Source of the DNA: Thiopseudomonas denitrificans
Lineage (GTDB): Bacteria > Pseudomonadota > Gammaproteobacteria > Pseudomonadales > Pseudomonadaceae
Assembly: GCF_002866065.1 (NCBI RefSeq)
Contig: NZ_LNJZ01000009.1
Coordinates: forward strand, 386,813-450,812
Direction: 5' to 3'
DNA length: 64,000 nucleotides
The notes under the pieces: model-generated
Told to the model about the DNA's origin: nothing
Database searches by the model: none
What the model saw: the letters and a program-made list of their open reading frames with translations, nothing else
In this document: piece after piece, positions 35,896 through 47,432 of the stretch
Position numbering within the stretch: position 1 is the first letter of the stretch
Layout of the letters: each line of letters starts with the position of its first letter
Translations under genes and position numbers: made by a program

Positions 35896-36351
35896 TTACA
35901 GCCAGCGCCTGACCTTTTTGCAGTAGCGACTGTAGTCGGCGCCAAAATGTTTTTGCAGCAGCACCTCTTCATGACGCACGATGCCAAACTGCAACAGCAA
36001 CACCAGCAGCGGAAACAGCATCAGCCACCACAGGTTGGCAGTCAGCAAACCCACTCCCAGATAGATGACCAGCAATGCAACATACAACGGATTACGGCTG
36101 ACACGGAACGGGCCCTCACACAGCAGCTGCTGCGGTTTGCCATAGGGGTTCAACGTAGTCTTGCGCCACAGCATCAGCCAGACGGTCCAGAGCAGCAGCA
36201 CCATGCCGACATCCACCAGGAACCAGCCGCCATACCACCAGCCAATCTCTGCCGGCAGCGGCATCGGCCATAGATGCCCCAGCAAGGCGGCTATGCCCCC
36301 AATGGCAACAAACAGCACCGGAGCGGGAACCACAAAATAAGGTCGTTGCAT
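35896..36351 (-). CDS. Isoprenylcysteine carboxyl methyltransferase-like membrane protein
   Basis: This is a 151-aa integral membrane protein with 4 to 5 hydrophobic segments. The C-terminal SAM-binding core is the one seen in ICMT/PEMT-type methyltransferases: GPFRVSRNPLYVALLVIYLGVGLL and EVLLQKHFGADYSRYCKKVRRWL. The substrate is unknown in bacteria. The ATG at 36351 was chosen for its AAGG site eight bases upstream over an upstream TTG. Confidence 0.85.
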   Translation of the reverse strand: MQRPYFVVPAPVLFVAIGGIAALLGHLWPMPLPAEIGWWYGGWFLVDVGMVLLLWTVWLMLWRKTTLNPYGKPQQLLCEGPFRVSRNPLYVALLVIYLGVGLLTANLWWLMLFPLLVLLLQFGIVRHEEVLLQKHFGADYSRYCKKVRRWL

Positions 36352-36427
36352 GTCAGACACCTTCAAGGATCGGTCCGCCTACAGTTTACCTTTCCCGCCA
36401 ATAAAAATCTGCGCAGCTGACAGACAT

Positions 36428-36464
36428 AAAAAAACACCTGGCAGCCGGGCTACCAGGTGTTTTT
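36428..36464. terminator. Bidirectional terminator
   Basis: A hairpin with arms ACACCTGG and CCAGGTGT, flanked by A and T runs, lies between the methyltransferase-like gene and the small gene at 36482. Confidence 0.88.
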
Positions 36465-36481
36465 CATAAAAGCATGCGCCG

Positions 36482-36661
36482 TTATTTCTTGCGCGTACCA
36501 CGACCGAAATAACTGATGTTCTGCTGTCCGCTTTGGCCGGTCGGGACTTTCTCGATCTTGCCACCCTGCTTGAGAAAAGCCTTGCGTTGCGCTTCAAGCA
36601 TGCTGCTGCGCGTCTGGGCATGGCTGATTTCATTAATGGCCTCACTTCCTTTGCGACTCAT
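36482..36661 (-). CDS. Small basic protein of unknown function
   Basis: This 59-aa basic protein (MSRKGSEAINEISHAQTRSS... ending FGRGTRKK) has a GGAGGAG site before its ATG and its own terminator after the stop. This makes it a credible small gene. The Lys/Arg-rich tail could bind nucleic acid, which is inference. I do not recognise the family. Confidence 0.7.
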   Translation of the reverse strand: MSRKGSEAINEISHAQTRSSMLEAQRKAFLKQGGKIEKVPTGQSGQQNISYFGRGTRKK

Positions 36662-36751
36662 CCTGGCTCCTCCTCTCTCTTCATTAAAGGTGGAAGTATA
36701 ACACGAGACTCTCAACCAGACAAAATCGATAGCAATTAGCTATAAGTAAGA

Positions 36752-37654
36752 TCAGCCACGCGGGTGGTGCTCGGCATGCAATGCCTGCAACCGCGCCTGG
36801 GCCACATGAGTATAGATTTGCGTTGTGGACAGGTCACTATGACCCAGCAACATCTGCACCACCCGCAAGTCTGCACCGTGGTTGAGCAGGTGAGTGGCAA
36901 AGGCATGCCTGAGCGTATGCGGCGACAGGGGCTTGAGGATCCCCGCAGTTTGCGCATGCAGCTTGATCCGGTGCCAGAAGGTCTGGCGCGTCATCTGCTG
37001 GCCACGCTGGCTGGGAAACACCACATCACTGGTCTTGCCACCCAGCAGCAACGGCCTGCCTTGCGCCAGGTATTGCTCCAGCCAGTCCAGCGCCTGCTCG
37101 CCCAGCGGCACCAAGCGCTCCTTGCTACCCTTGCCCATGACCCGTACCACTCCCTGACGCAGGCTGACTTCATCCAGCCGCAGACCGACCAGTTCGCTGA
37201 CCCGCAGCCCGCTGGCGTACAGTACTTCAAGCATGCAGCGATCACGCAAACCCAGCGGCTGATCCGTCTCCGGTGCCGCCAGCAATGCCTCGACATCCGC
37301 CTCGCTCAGGGTATCAGGCAGACTGCGACCGATTTTTGGCATATCCACCAGTGCACCCGGATCCTGAAGGATTTCGCCCCGTTCCAGCGCCTGCTGATAG
37401 AAACGTCGCGCCGCCGACAAAAAACGCGCGGTCGAACTGGCCTTGTAACCCTTGTGCAGACGCCAGCCCAGGTACTCCAGCAGATGCTCGCGCTGCACTT
37501 GCAGCATGCCCAGCCGGCGCCCGGCCAGCCAGCTGGAAAACTGCTCAAGATCGGCCTGATAGGCCGCCCTGGTGTTATCGGACAGGCCATCATGCAGCCA
37601 GAGCCGTTCAAGAAAATTTTCAATCAGTTGCATGTCATTCGGCATGATGGACAT
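36752..37654 (-). CDS. xerD: Tyrosine recombinase XerD
   Basis: XerD resolves chromosome dimers at dif together with XerC. The 300-aa protein has the N-terminal core-binding domain and the catalytic residues Arg in YASGLRVSE, Lys in GKGSKER, His-x-x-Arg in HTLRHAF, His in LLGHSDLSTT and the nucleophile Tyr in QIYTHV. It is the housekeeping recombinase, not an integrase of a mobile element. It sits next to a REP cluster. Confidence 0.94.
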   Translation of the reverse strand: MSIMPNDMQLIENFLERLWLHDGLSDNTRAAYQADLEQFSSWLAGRRLGMLQVQREHLLEYLGWRLHKGYKASSTARFLSAARRFYQQALERGEILQDPGALVDMPKIGRSLPDTLSEADVEALLAAPETDQPLGLRDRCMLEVLYASGLRVSELVGLRLDEVSLRQGVVRVMGKGSKERLVPLGEQALDWLEQYLAQGRPLLLGGKTSDVVFPSQRGQQMTRQTFWHRIKLHAQTAGILKPLSPHTLRHAFATHLLNHGADLRVVQMLLGHSDLSTTQIYTHVAQARLQALHAEHHPRG

Positions 37655-37717
37655 TCACCTTTTCCGCATTGATACATGCTGCCTAATAATTTGAACTGAC
37701 AAACAGCCGAGGTTCCT

Positions 37718-37900
37718 GTGCGAATAAATTCGCACCTACAGCCGCTCCTGTCTGCTTTACACGGACCAAATGCAGACTCGAATTCATTCGAACAAACCAG
37801 AAGCCGCCAAACAACAGCGGTTCCTGTGCGAATGAATTCGCACCTACAGCCGCTGGCCTGCATTTACCCGGACCAGGTGTAGGTTCGAATTTATTCGAAC
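37718..37900. repeat. Tandem pair of REPIN-like elements
   Basis: Two units, each a pair of inverted REP-like palindromes, follow each other 108 bases apart. Unit 1 has the perfect arms GTGCGAAT/ATTCGCAC at 37718-37735 and an imperfect TTCGAAC-type copy at 37775-37793. Unit 2 has the GCGAAT-type copy at 37826-37843 and a TTCGAAC-type copy at 37883-37900. The spacers begin alike (CCTACAGCCGCT), which suggests duplication of one unit. It lies between xerD and rplS. Confidence 0.8.
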
Positions 37901-37938
37901 AAGACGTGGCATCAGGTCACAGCATAAACTCCGGACAC

Positions 37939-37964
37939 AAAAAAGCAGCCCGAAGGCTGCTTTT
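37939..37964 (-). terminator. rplS terminator
   Basis: On the minus strand, a hairpin with arms GCAGCC and GGCTGC and loop TTCG is followed by TTTTTT, 14 bases after the rplS stop. Confidence 0.92.
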
Positions 37965-37977
37965 CTGAACACCGGTC

Positions 37978-38328
37978 TTAGTTGAGCTTCTCTTTGATTC
38001 GAGCAGCTTTACCAGACAGGTTACGCAGATAGTACAGCTTGGCCTTGCGCACGTCACCGCGACGCTTGACGGTAATGCTGTCAACCAGCGGGCTGTAAGT
38101 CTGGAAAGTACGCTCCACACCCACACCACTGGAAATCTTGCGCACGGTGAAGGCACTGTTCAGACCACGGCTACGAATGCCGATCACGACGCCTTCGTAG
38201 GCCTGAAGGCGCTGACGATCGCCTTCCTTGACCTTCACCTGCACGATTACAGTGTCACCCGGCGCGAACGCAGGGATTTCTTTGTTCATTTGTTCAGCTT
38301 CAAGTTGCTGAATGATCTTGTTGGTCAT
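37978..38328 (-). CDS. rplS: Ribosomal protein L19
   Basis: This 116-aa protein is a 50S subunit component at the interface with the 30S. It has the family signature [20 protein letters not shown] and ends in [15 protein letters not shown]. It is the last gene of the conserved rpsP-rimM-trmD-rplS operon and lies 23 bases after trmD. Confidence 0.98.
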   Translation of the reverse strand: MTNKIIQQLEAEQMNKEIPAFAPGDTVIVQVKVKEGDRQRLQAYEGVVIGIRSRGLNSAFTVRKISSGVGVERTFQTYSPLVDSITVKRRGDVRKAKLYYLRNLSGKAARIKEKLN

Positions 38329-38351
38329 TTGTATGCTCCGTAAGACAAACC

Positions 38352-39116
38352 TCAGGGTTTGCCATCGATACCTAAATCGTTCCGCTGGGCAAAGTATTCA
38401 TCCAGCAGCCTTTGTTCTTCTCCAGAAAGCGAGCGGCCATCCAGAAGATCAGCGCGACGCTCTGCAGTTCGGCCCAGGGCCTGTTGCAATCGCCAACGCC
38501 GGATATGTTCGTGGTTGCCGCCAAGCAGCACCAGGGGAACATCTTTACCCGCATACGTAACCGGTCGCGTGTAGTGCGGGCAATCGAGCAAGCCGTCGGT
38601 AAAGGAATCCTCCACCGCAGATTCCGCATGGCCCAACGCGCCAGGCAGAAGCCGTATCACGGCATCCATCAGCACCATCGCCGGCAGCTCGCCACCGGAC
38701 AGTACATAGTCGCCAATGGACCATTCTTCATCGACGTGCGCCTCGATAAATCGCTCGTCAATGCCTTCGTAGCGTCCGGCTATCAGGATGAGTTTCTCCT
38801 CCTGCGCCATCTCGCCTACCGCTGCCTGCTTCAGAACCTGACCCTGGGGCGACAGGTAAATCACCCGCGCATCCTGGCCCAGCTCCGCTTTGGCCGCAGC
38901 CAGAGCACGCTCCAGCGGTTCGATTTTCATGACCATGCCGGGGCCACCGCCGAAGGGCCGGTCGTCCACGGTCTGGTGGCGATCCTCGGTAAAGCTGCGC
39001 GGGTTCCAGCACTGAATGCTGACCAGCTCCTGCTGTACCGCCCGCCGGGTAATGCCATGCTCGCTGATCGCTGCGAACATCTCGGGAAACAGGCTGATGA
39101 CTCCGATTTTCAACAT
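38352..39116 (-). CDS. trmD: tRNA (guanine-N1)-methyltransferase
   Basis: TrmD methylates G37 of tRNAs to prevent frameshifting. The 254-aa protein starts [14 protein letters not shown]. It has the trefoil-knot SAM site [15 protein letters not shown] and [15 protein letters not shown]. The C terminus ([18 protein letters not shown]) is complete. The ATG at 39116 lies seven bases after the rimM stop; an upstream GTG inside rimM is unlikely. Confidence 0.97.
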   Translation of the reverse strand: MLKIGVISLFPEMFAAISEHGITRRAVQQELVSIQCWNPRSFTEDRHQTVDDRPFGGGPGMVMKIEPLERALAAAKAELGQDARVIYLSPQGQVLKQAAVGEMAQEEKLILIAGRYEGIDERFIEAHVDEEWSIGDYVLSGGELPAMVLMDAVIRLLPGALGHAESAVEDSFTDGLLDCPHYTRPVTYAGKDVPLVLLGGNHEHIRRWRLQQALGRTAERRADLLDGRSLSGEEQRLLDEYFAQRNDLGIDGKP

Positions 39117-39123
39117 GTCGGGG

Positions 39124-39645
39124 TCAGAAGTCCGCATCCCATTCAACACTGATCACACCCTCGTCTAGATCGACCTGCTCAACACAGTCATCGGTATAGG
39201 GCAGCAAGCGTTCACGACCATCCAGGCTACCGGCACAGGGCCGCACCACCAGAACGTCGTTGGCTCCGGTTTCGAGCAGATGACTCACCTTGCCCAGCAA
39301 TTGCTGTTCACGGTTGACCACCTGAAGACCTACCAGCTGATGCCAGTAATATTCACCCTGCTCCAGTTCGGGCAATTCACTGCGCGGCACGCAAATCTCG
39401 AAGCCGGTGTAAGTCCGTGCAATTTCACGGTCTTCCAGTCCTTCGATTCTTGCCACCAGTCCCTTGCCCTGGGAACGGGCACTGGCCAGCCTCACCTGCC
39501 TGGTCTCTCCGTCGCGGCGCAAATGCCAGAGCGGATAGTCAAACAGGTTTTCCATCGGATCGGTAAAGGAATGGATCTTCACTTCTCCGCGCACACCATG
39601 CACAGCACCGATTTTACCCATTACGATCAAATCGTCCGCGCTCAT
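39124..39645 (-). CDS. rimM: Ribosome maturation factor RimM
   Basis: RimM binds S19 and helps mature the 30S head. The 173-aa protein shows the N-terminal RimM domain ([21 protein letters not shown]) and the PRC-barrel part ([30 protein letters not shown]). It lies 26 bases after rpsP. Confidence 0.97.
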   Translation of the reverse strand: MSADDLIVMGKIGAVHGVRGEVKIHSFTDPMENLFDYPLWHLRRDGETRQVRLASARSQGKGLVARIEGLEDREIARTYTGFEICVPRSELPELEQGEYYWHQLVGLQVVNREQQLLGKVSHLLETGANDVLVVRPCAGSLDGRERLLPYTDDCVEQVDLDEGVISVEWDADF

Positions 39646-39671
39646 GTACGTTTACCTCGTTCGCCTGGACT

Positions 39672-39923
39672 TCAAGCAGTCTGGGCAGCAGCTTCTTTCA
39701 GCAGTTGCTCAACGCGCTCGGATGCCTTGGCACCCTGGCCCAGCCAGTAGTTGGCGCGCTCCTGGTCAACAGACAGACGAACTTCTGCACCACGGGCAAT
39801 TGGGTTGAAGAAACCGATACGCTCGATGAAACGGCCATCACGGAACTTGCGGCTGTCGGCCACGGTCACGTGATAGAAAGGACGTTTTTTAGAGCCACCA
39901 CGTGCAAGACGGATAGTTACCAT
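39672..39923 (-). CDS. rpsP: Ribosomal protein S16
   Basis: This 83-aa protein is a 30S subunit component. It has [19 protein letters not shown] and the [11 protein letters not shown] block. A clear AGGAAAG site precedes the ATG. It is the first gene of the rpsP-rimM-trmD-rplS operon. Confidence 0.98.
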   Translation of the reverse strand: MVTIRLARGGSKKRPFYHVTVADSRKFRDGRFIERIGFFNPIARGAEVRLSVDQERANYWLGQGAKASERVEQLLKEAAAQTA

Positions 39924-40040
39924 TAAACTTCTTTCCTGTAGTTGAAAAATGAACAAAGCCCTTCGCATGCGCAAGGCACACACGAAAGGCCGCATATTCT
40001 AAGCGCAAACGCAGGGTTTGCAAAGGGCTATTTCGGAATT

Positions 40041-41417
40041 CTAGAGTTTCGGCATCCCGCCCATACCCGGAATCATGCCGCCCAGGCCACGCATCATCTT
40101 GCCCATGCCCTTGCCCATGAATTTCTTCATCATTTTCTGCATCTGCTTGTGCTGCTTGATCAACCGGCCCACATCCTGCACCTGGGTACCGGAACCCAGT
40201 GCGATGCGGCGGCGGCGTGAACCGCTGATGATGTCCGGGTTGCGGCGCTCTTCCGGAGTCATGGAGTTGATGATGGACTCCATCTGCTTGAACTGCTTTT
40301 CGGCATTGCCCTGCAGGCCCTGCACCTGGGACAGGTTGACGCCCCCCATGTTGGGCATCTTTTCCAGCAGACCACCCATGCCGCCCATGTTGTTCATCTG
40401 TTGCAGCTGGTCGCGGAAGTCTTCAAGGTCGAAGCCCTTGCCTTTCTTGAGCTTTTTGGTCAGCTTTTCCGCCTTGTCGCGGTCCAGCTTCTGCTCGGCC
40501 TGCTCGATCAGGCTCATCACGTCGCCCATGCCGAGAATGCGCGAGGCGATACGGTCAGGGTGGAACGGTTCCAGGGCATCGGTCTTCTCGCCCATACCAA
40601 GGAACTTGATCGGTTTGCCGGTAATGGCACGTACCGACAGGGCGGCACCACCACGGGCATCACCGTCAACCTTGGTCAGCACCACACCGGTTAGCGGCAG
40701 CGCTTCGTTGAACGCCTTGGCGGTGTTGGCGGCATCCTGACCGGTCATGGCATCAACCACGAACAGGGTTTCCACCGGTTTCACCGCAGCATGCAGGGCG
40801 GTGATTTCGGCCATCATCTCGTCATCGATGGCGAGACGGCCGGCGGTATCCACCAGCACCACATCGATGAACTTGAGTTTGGCTTCCCTGATGGCGGCAT
40901 TGGCGATATCAACCGGCTTCTGGCTGATATCCGACGGGAAGAAGATCGCATCGACCTCGCCAGCCAGGGTTTCCAGCTGCTTGATCGCGGCCGGACGGTA
41001 GACGTCGGCAGACACCACCATCACGCTTTTCTTCTTGCGCTCTTTCAGGTGCTTGGCCAGCTTGGCCACAGTGGTGGTTTTACCGGCACCCTGCAAACCG
41101 GCCATCAGTACCACGGCGGGTGGCACGGCACTGAGCGACAGCTCTTCGTTGGCCGCGCCCATCATGGTTTCCAGCTCGCCCTGAACAATCTTCAGGAACG
41201 CCTGGCCCGGCGACAGGCTGCGGGATACTTCAGCACCCACGGCACGGTCACGCACCGCATTGACGAAGTCCTTGACCACCGGCAGCGCCACGTCGGCTTC
41301 CAGCAGTGCCATACGCACTTCGCGCAGGGTATCCTTGATGTTATCTTCGGTCAGCCGGGACTTGCCGGTGACATGACGTAGCGTTTGCGAGAGACGTTCG
41401 CTAAGATTGTCGAACAT
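40041..41417 (-). CDS. ffh: Signal recognition particle protein Ffh
   Basis: This is an SRP GTPase that targets nascent membrane proteins with 4.5S RNA and FtsY. The 458-aa protein has the N domain, GTPase motifs GLQGAGKTTTVAKLA, VDTAGRLAID and TKVDGDARGGAAL, and a methionine-rich M domain whose C terminus (KMMKKFMGKGMGKMMRGL) is typical. The ATG at 41417 begins MFDNLSERLSQTL. Confidence 0.98.
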   Translation of the reverse strand: MFDNLSERLSQTLRHVTGKSRLTEDNIKDTLREVRMALLEADVALPVVKDFVNAVRDRAVGAEVSRSLSPGQAFLKIVQGELETMMGAANEELSLSAVPPAVVLMAGLQGAGKTTTVAKLAKHLKERKKKSVMVVSADVYRPAAIKQLETLAGEVDAIFFPSDISQKPVDIANAAIREAKLKFIDVVLVDTAGRLAIDDEMMAEITALHAAVKPVETLFVVDAMTGQDAANTAKAFNEALPLTGVVLTKVDGDARGGAALSVRAITGKPIKFLGMGEKTDALEPFHPDRIASRILGMGDVMSLIEQAEQKLDRDKAEKLTKKLKKGKGFDLEDFRDQLQQMNNMGGMGGLLEKMPNMGGVNLSQVQGLQGNAEKQFKQMESIINSMTPEERRNPDIISGSRRRRIALGSGTQVQDVGRLIKQHKQMQKMMKKFMGKGMGKMMRGLGGMIPGMGGMPKL

Positions 41418-41511
41418 GTAGAACCTCAATAGTGGTAAAGCCTGCAATGCGCAACAGTATACCTGATTCCGCAGGCGGCTTTGCACCCGTCCGCCTCCCG
41501 GAATCCTGCGT

Positions 41512-42090
41512 ATGCGTCCACTGGTTTTAGCCTCCGGCTCTCTCTATCGCCGGGAACTGCTGCAGCGCTTGCAGCTGCCTTTTGTCTGTCACAGCCCGAA
41601 TATCGATGAAACCCCGCATGCGAATGAAGAGGCCGTCACACTGGTGCAACGTCTGGCTGTCGCCAAGGCCTGCACCCTGCGCAAACAGTTTTTACAGCAC
41701 CTGATCATCGGCTCGGACCAGGTAGCCGTGCTCGACGGGCAGATCATCGGCAAGCCGGGCAGCCGGGCGGCCGCAATTGCCCAGCTGCAGACGGCCAGCG
41801 GACGCAGCCTGACTTTTTATACCGGGCTGTGTTTACTGGACAGTGCCAGCAACCGGCTACAGGTTGATTGCGTCCCCTTTACCGTGCATTTCCGCCAGCT
41901 GACTGATGCGCAGATCGAGCGCTATGTGGACAGGGAGAAGCCCTTTGATTGTGCCGGCAGTTTCAAATCAGAGGGGCTGGGCATCAGCCTGTTTCGCACC
42001 ACCGAAGGCGAAGACGCCACCGCCCTGGTCGGCCTGCCGCTGATACGGTTGTGTGACATGCTGAATCAGGCGGGGATCGAGGTTCCGTAG
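41512..42090 (+). CDS. yceF: Maf-like 7-methyl-GTP pyrophosphatase (YceF)
   Basis: This is a 192-aa nucleotide pyrophosphatase of the Maf/Ham1 fold. It starts MRPLVLASGSLYRRELL and has GSDQVAVLDGQIIGKPGS, KPFDCAGSFKSEGLGISLF and the Asp/Glu metal site near EDATALVGLPL. YceF-type enzymes prefer 7-methyl-GTP. In Pseudomonas aeruginosa this gene lies after sppA near rne; here it is after ffh and about 13 kb from sppA. Confidence 0.93.
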   Translation: MRPLVLASGSLYRRELLQRLQLPFVCHSPNIDETPHANEEAVTLVQRLAVAKACTLRKQFLQHLIIGSDQVAVLDGQIIGKPGSRAAAIAQLQTASGRSLTFYTGLCLLDSASNRLQVDCVPFTVHFRQLTDAQIERYVDREKPFDCAGSFKSEGLGISLFRTTEGEDATALVGLPLIRLCDMLNQAGIEVP

Positions 42091-42106
42091 AGTTCAATTG
42101 CTGTAG

Positions 42107-42162
42107 GTGCGAATTTATTCGCACATGGTTTTGAGTCTAGAGTTGTGCGAATAAATTCGCAC
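42107..42162. repeat. Inverted pair of REP-like palindromes
   Basis: Perfect 18-base palindromic units with arms GTGCGAAT/ATTCGCAC lie at 42107-42124 and 42145-42162. They are inverted to each other with the head TGTAGG outward. The pair lies between convergent yceF and the DUF454 gene, where such pairs commonly end transcripts. Confidence 0.8.
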
Positions 42163-42189
42163 CTACAGATCAAAGCCGAATCAACAGGT

Positions 42190-42609
42190 TCAGGACTGTT
42201 CCGTTCCAGCCACCGGCAGGCGCCACAGATAGGTGGTAACCCCGACCGCCGTCAGCAGCATGGCCAGTTTGGCCCAGATGAAATCAACCCAGAATACGCC
42301 AAACAGGATACTCAGCCAGAGCAGGCTGATGGCCAGATACTTGGCCCGCATCGGCAGGCCCTTGCCGGCCAGATAGTCGGCAATCATCGGCCCGTAACGG
42401 TGGTGGGAGGTGATCCAGCAGTAGAACCGCTCCGAGCTGCGCGCAAAGCAGGCGGCAGCCAGCAGCATGAAGGGCGTGGTCGGCAACAGGGGCAGGAATA
42501 CGCCAAGCACACCCAGGCCAACGCTGAGCCAGCCCAGGGCAAACAGCAGGGAACGCAACAGCGGGTTGGCAACCAGCCGCACTTCCCGCCCTGCAGTCTG
42601 TCCGCTCAC
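42190..42609 (-). CDS. DUF454 membrane protein (YbaN-like)
   Basis: This is a 139-aa inner-membrane protein with three to four hydrophobic segments. The family pattern is seen: LGWLSVGLGVLGVFLPLLPTTPFMLLAAACFARSS, then FYCWITSHHRYGPMI, then a membrane pair. Function is unknown. It starts four bases after the UPF0149 gene's stop and is likely co-transcribed with it. Confidence 0.9.
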   Translation of the reverse strand: MSGQTAGREVRLVANPLLRSLLFALGWLSVGLGVLGVFLPLLPTTPFMLLAAACFARSSERFYCWITSHHRYGPMIADYLAGKGLPMRAKYLAISLLWLSILFGVFWVDFIWAKLAMLLTAVGVTTYLWRLPVAGTEQS

Positions 42610-42612
42610 GGA

Positions 42613-43197
42613 TCAGTCACGCGGCTTGAGCAAAACCGGCTTTTCCTCGGGAGCCTGCAACAACAGGAACAGCGTGGTGAGAATGTCGGGGATCTGTACC
42701 AGCATGCTGGCAACCAGCTCCTCGTCATTGGCGATTTCGGCAAAATCCGGCTGCTCGTCAAACAGGCCCGAACCGACCATCACCGGCAGCAGCAGTTCGC
42801 TGACTTCTTCCTCATCATCCTCGAACCAGATGTCCTCCCGCAGGAAAACACCTTCCATGAAGCCGATGCACCAGGCACGAATATCGGAATCGGCCGGTTC
42901 ATCGCCCAGATCGAACTCGCAGGGAAACTCGAAGTCCTCGTCGCTGGCCAGCTGACGGGCAATCTGTGCCTTCAGCTGACGCAGGGCTTCGGTGATCTCT
43001 TCCTGCTCGGCCGTGTCCTGGTACTCCGGCTCCTGGCCGAACAGCTCCAGCATCCACTCTTCTTCCTCTACCAGATCGGGGCAGATGGACAGAGCAGTCA
43101 GATAGCCATGTGTCGCCACATAGTCGAGCGCTTCCTCGTACAGGTCATCGGCATCAAGAAAAGCGCGCAAGCGGGCCTGCTGTTCGGAGAAAGACAT
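42613..43197 (-). CDS. UPF0149/YecA-family protein
   Basis: This is a 194-aa acidic cytoplasmic protein matching the YecA/YgfB family (UPF0149). The characteristic YVATHGYLTALSICPDLV opening and WCIGFMEGVFLREDIW segment are present. It has no C-terminal zinc-binding SEC-C tail. It lies divergent from recQ. Role unknown. Confidence 0.88.
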   Translation of the reverse strand: MSFSEQQARLRAFLDADDLYEEALDYVATHGYLTALSICPDLVEEEEWMLELFGQEPEYQDTAEQEEITEALRQLKAQIARQLASDEDFEFPCEFDLGDEPADSDIRAWCIGFMEGVFLREDIWFEDDEEEVSELLLPVMVGSGLFDEQPDFAEIANDEELVASMLVQIPDILTTLFLLLQAPEEKPVLLKPRD

Positions 43198-43301
43198 GGG
43201 CTGTTACCTTGTTGGCTTCAAAATGAACATCATTGTAGACCAGCATCAGCAGTACGGCCAGAGCCGGCAGAGCCGGAACAACAAAGTTTTGCGGAAAATC
43301 G

Positions 43302-43307
43302 TATAAT
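43302..43307 (+). promoter_or_regulatory. Probable recQ -10 box
   Basis: A perfect TATAAT lies 24 bases before the recQ ATG, giving a very short leader. Confidence 0.5.
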
Positions 43308-43330
43308 GCCGGCCGGTTTTGGAGATCATC

Positions 43331-45460
<2,130 letters not shown>

Positions 45461-45587
45461 GCCTGTCTCCGACGGGTTATGACATGCTGGCAAGCACGCA
45501 TGAGCAGGTGTCTGCGCATGCAGGACCGGTTGACGCTTTCAGGCTAAAATACCCCACTTTTTATTTATCATCAGGTTATTCCGCACC

Positions 45588-47417
45588 ATGAACATGCCCC
45601 TGCTCTGGGTACTCACCCTGCTGCTGATATCCGTCATCCTGTTTGTCCGCAACAAGCCGCGCATGGATGTCGTCGCCCTGTTGATGATTGTCGCCCTGCC
45701 CCTGACCGGCGTGCTGACCATGGAAGAAACCCTGGCCGGCTTCAGCGACCCGAGCGTGATTGTCATTGCTGCCCTGTTTGTCGTTGGCGAAGGGCTGGTG
45801 CGCACCGGCATCGCCAACCAGATGGGCGAACAGCTGGTCAAACATGCCGGCAACAGCGAAGCTCGCCTGATCATCCTGCTGATGGTGGCCGTTACCGGAC
45901 TGGGCTCGGTGATGAGCTCGACCGGGGTGGTGGCAATCTTCATTCCGGTGGTGCTGAGCATGGCCAGCCGCCTTAATATCCACCCCAGCCGGCTGATGAT
46001 GCCGCTAAGCTTTGCCGGTCTGATCAGCGGCATGCAAACCCTGGTCGCCACACCACCGAACATGGTGATTCACAGTGAACTGGTACGTAATGGGCACGAA
46101 GGTTTCAGCTTTCTTGCCTTCACACCCATCGGGCTGGTCATTCTGGCGCTGGGTACCGGCTACATGCTGCTGGCGCGCAAATGGCTGGGTAATGACAGTA
46201 CCGACAAGGACAGCAAGGAACCGCGTCACCGCATCCAGGACCTGGTTCGTGAGTACCGGCTGGAAGGTCGCGAGCGCCGCCTGCGGGTCAAGGCCAACTC
46301 GATCCTGACCGGCCAGACCCTCGACGAACTGCAGCTGCGCAAGCAGTACGGCATCAATGTGATCGCGGTCGAGCGCCAGCAACGCTTTCGTCGCAACCTG
46401 CTCAGTGCCACCGGCAGCACCGAAGTACGCGCCGGCGACATTCTGTTGGCCAATCTGGTCAGCCCGACCATTGACCTGCTCACCTCATACTACGAACTCG
46501 GGGTGGAGCCGCTATCGACCGAAGACAGCTACTTTGGCGACCATAGCCGCATTCTCGGGCTGGCCGAGGTAATGCTGCCGCCCGACTCGGGCCTGATCGG
46601 CAAGACCATCCAGGAGCTGGGTTTCCGCTCCCGCCGCAAGCTGAACGTGATCGGACTGCGCCGCAACCGTGCAGCACTCGACGGCCTGCTGGTGGATGAA
46701 GTGCTGAAAGCCGGTGATACCCTACTGGTTGCCGGCAACTGGAAGCACATCCATGCCCTGCAAGGCTATACCCGGGATTTTCTGGTACTCAGCCTGCCGG
46801 CCGAGGTCGACCAGGGCGCTCCCGCACTGGTCAAGGCGCCGCATGCGTTGTTCAGTCTGGCGGTGATGGTGGGTCTGATGGTGACCGGAGCGGTACCCAA
46901 CGTGATGGCGGTACTGATCGCCGGCCTGTTGATGGGAGCCTTTCGCTGTATCAATATGGACTCGGCCTACAAGTCGATTCACTGGCAGAGCATCATCCTG
47001 ATTGTCGGCATGCTGCCCTTTGCCACCGCGCTGCAAAAGACTGGCGGTATCGATCTGGCTGTGCAGGGGCTGATGGGGGCTTTTGGTGATGCCGGACCAC
47101 GCATGATTCTGGCGATCCTGTTTGTTGCCACTGCCGTGACCGGACTGTTCATCTCCAACACCGCCACAGCAGTGCTGATGGCTCCGGTGGCAATTGCCAG
47201 TGCCGGTGTGATGGGAGCTTCGCCGGCCCCCTTTGCCATGACGGTGGCGCTGGCTGCGTCAGCTGCTTTCATGACGCCGGTGTCCTCACCGGTCAATACG
47301 CTGGTACTGGGCCCGGGGCAATATCGCTTTTCCGATTTCTTGCGTATCGGCGTGCCCTTTACCCTGATTGTACTGGTGGCCACTGTTCTGCTGGTTCCGG
47401 TGCTGTTTCCCTTCTAG
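45588..47417 (+). CDS. SLC13-family permease with two RCK_C/TrkA_C domains
   Basis: This is a 609-aa membrane transporter of the SLC13/DASS superfamily. There are five or six N-terminal membrane segments, then two cytoplasmic RCK_C domains (about 210-290 and 315-395) and a second membrane block. Conserved transporter segments are MSSTGVVAIFIPVVLSMA and ATPPNMVIHSELVRNG, and FISNTATAVLMAPVAIA in the second half. The substrate is an anion such as sulfate, dicarboxylate or phosphate; which one is not visible. The IS630 element inserted just 15 bases after its stop. Confidence 0.9.
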   Translation: MNMPLLWVLTLLLISVILFVRNKPRMDVVALLMIVALPLTGVLTMEETLAGFSDPSVIVIAALFVVGEGLVRTGIANQMGEQLVKHAGNSEARLIILLMVAVTGLGSVMSSTGVVAIFIPVVLSMASRLNIHPSRLMMPLSFAGLISGMQTLVATPPNMVIHSELVRNGHEGFSFLAFTPIGLVILALGTGYMLLARKWLGNDSTDKDSKEPRHRIQDLVREYRLEGRERRLRVKANSILTGQTLDELQLRKQYGINVIAVERQQRFRRNLLSATGSTEVRAGDILLANLVSPTIDLLTSYYELGVEPLSTEDSYFGDHSRILGLAEVMLPPDSGLIGKTIQELGFRSRRKLNVIGLRRNRAALDGLLVDEVLKAGDTLLVAGNWKHIHALQGYTRDFLVLSLPAEVDQGAPALVKAPHALFSLAVMVGLMVTGAVPNVMAVLIAGLLMGAFRCINMDSAYKSIHWQSIILIVGMLPFATALQKTGGIDLAVQGLMGAFGDAGPRMILAILFVATAVTGLFISNTATAVLMAPVAIASAGVMGASPAPFAMTVALAASAAFMTPVSSPVNTLVLGPGQYRFSDFLRIGVPFTLIVLVATVLLVPVLFPF

Positions 47418-47432
47418 AGCTGCAAGCTATTA

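Noticed and set aside
36752-37654. Mobile-element integrase
   Set aside because: Length, motifs and lack of flanking cargo or att sites fit chromosomal XerD.
37718-37900. CRISPR array or integron attC sites
   Set aside because: The repeats are palindromes in inverted pairs with only two units, and no cas or integrase genes are nearby; xerD is the housekeeping recombinase.
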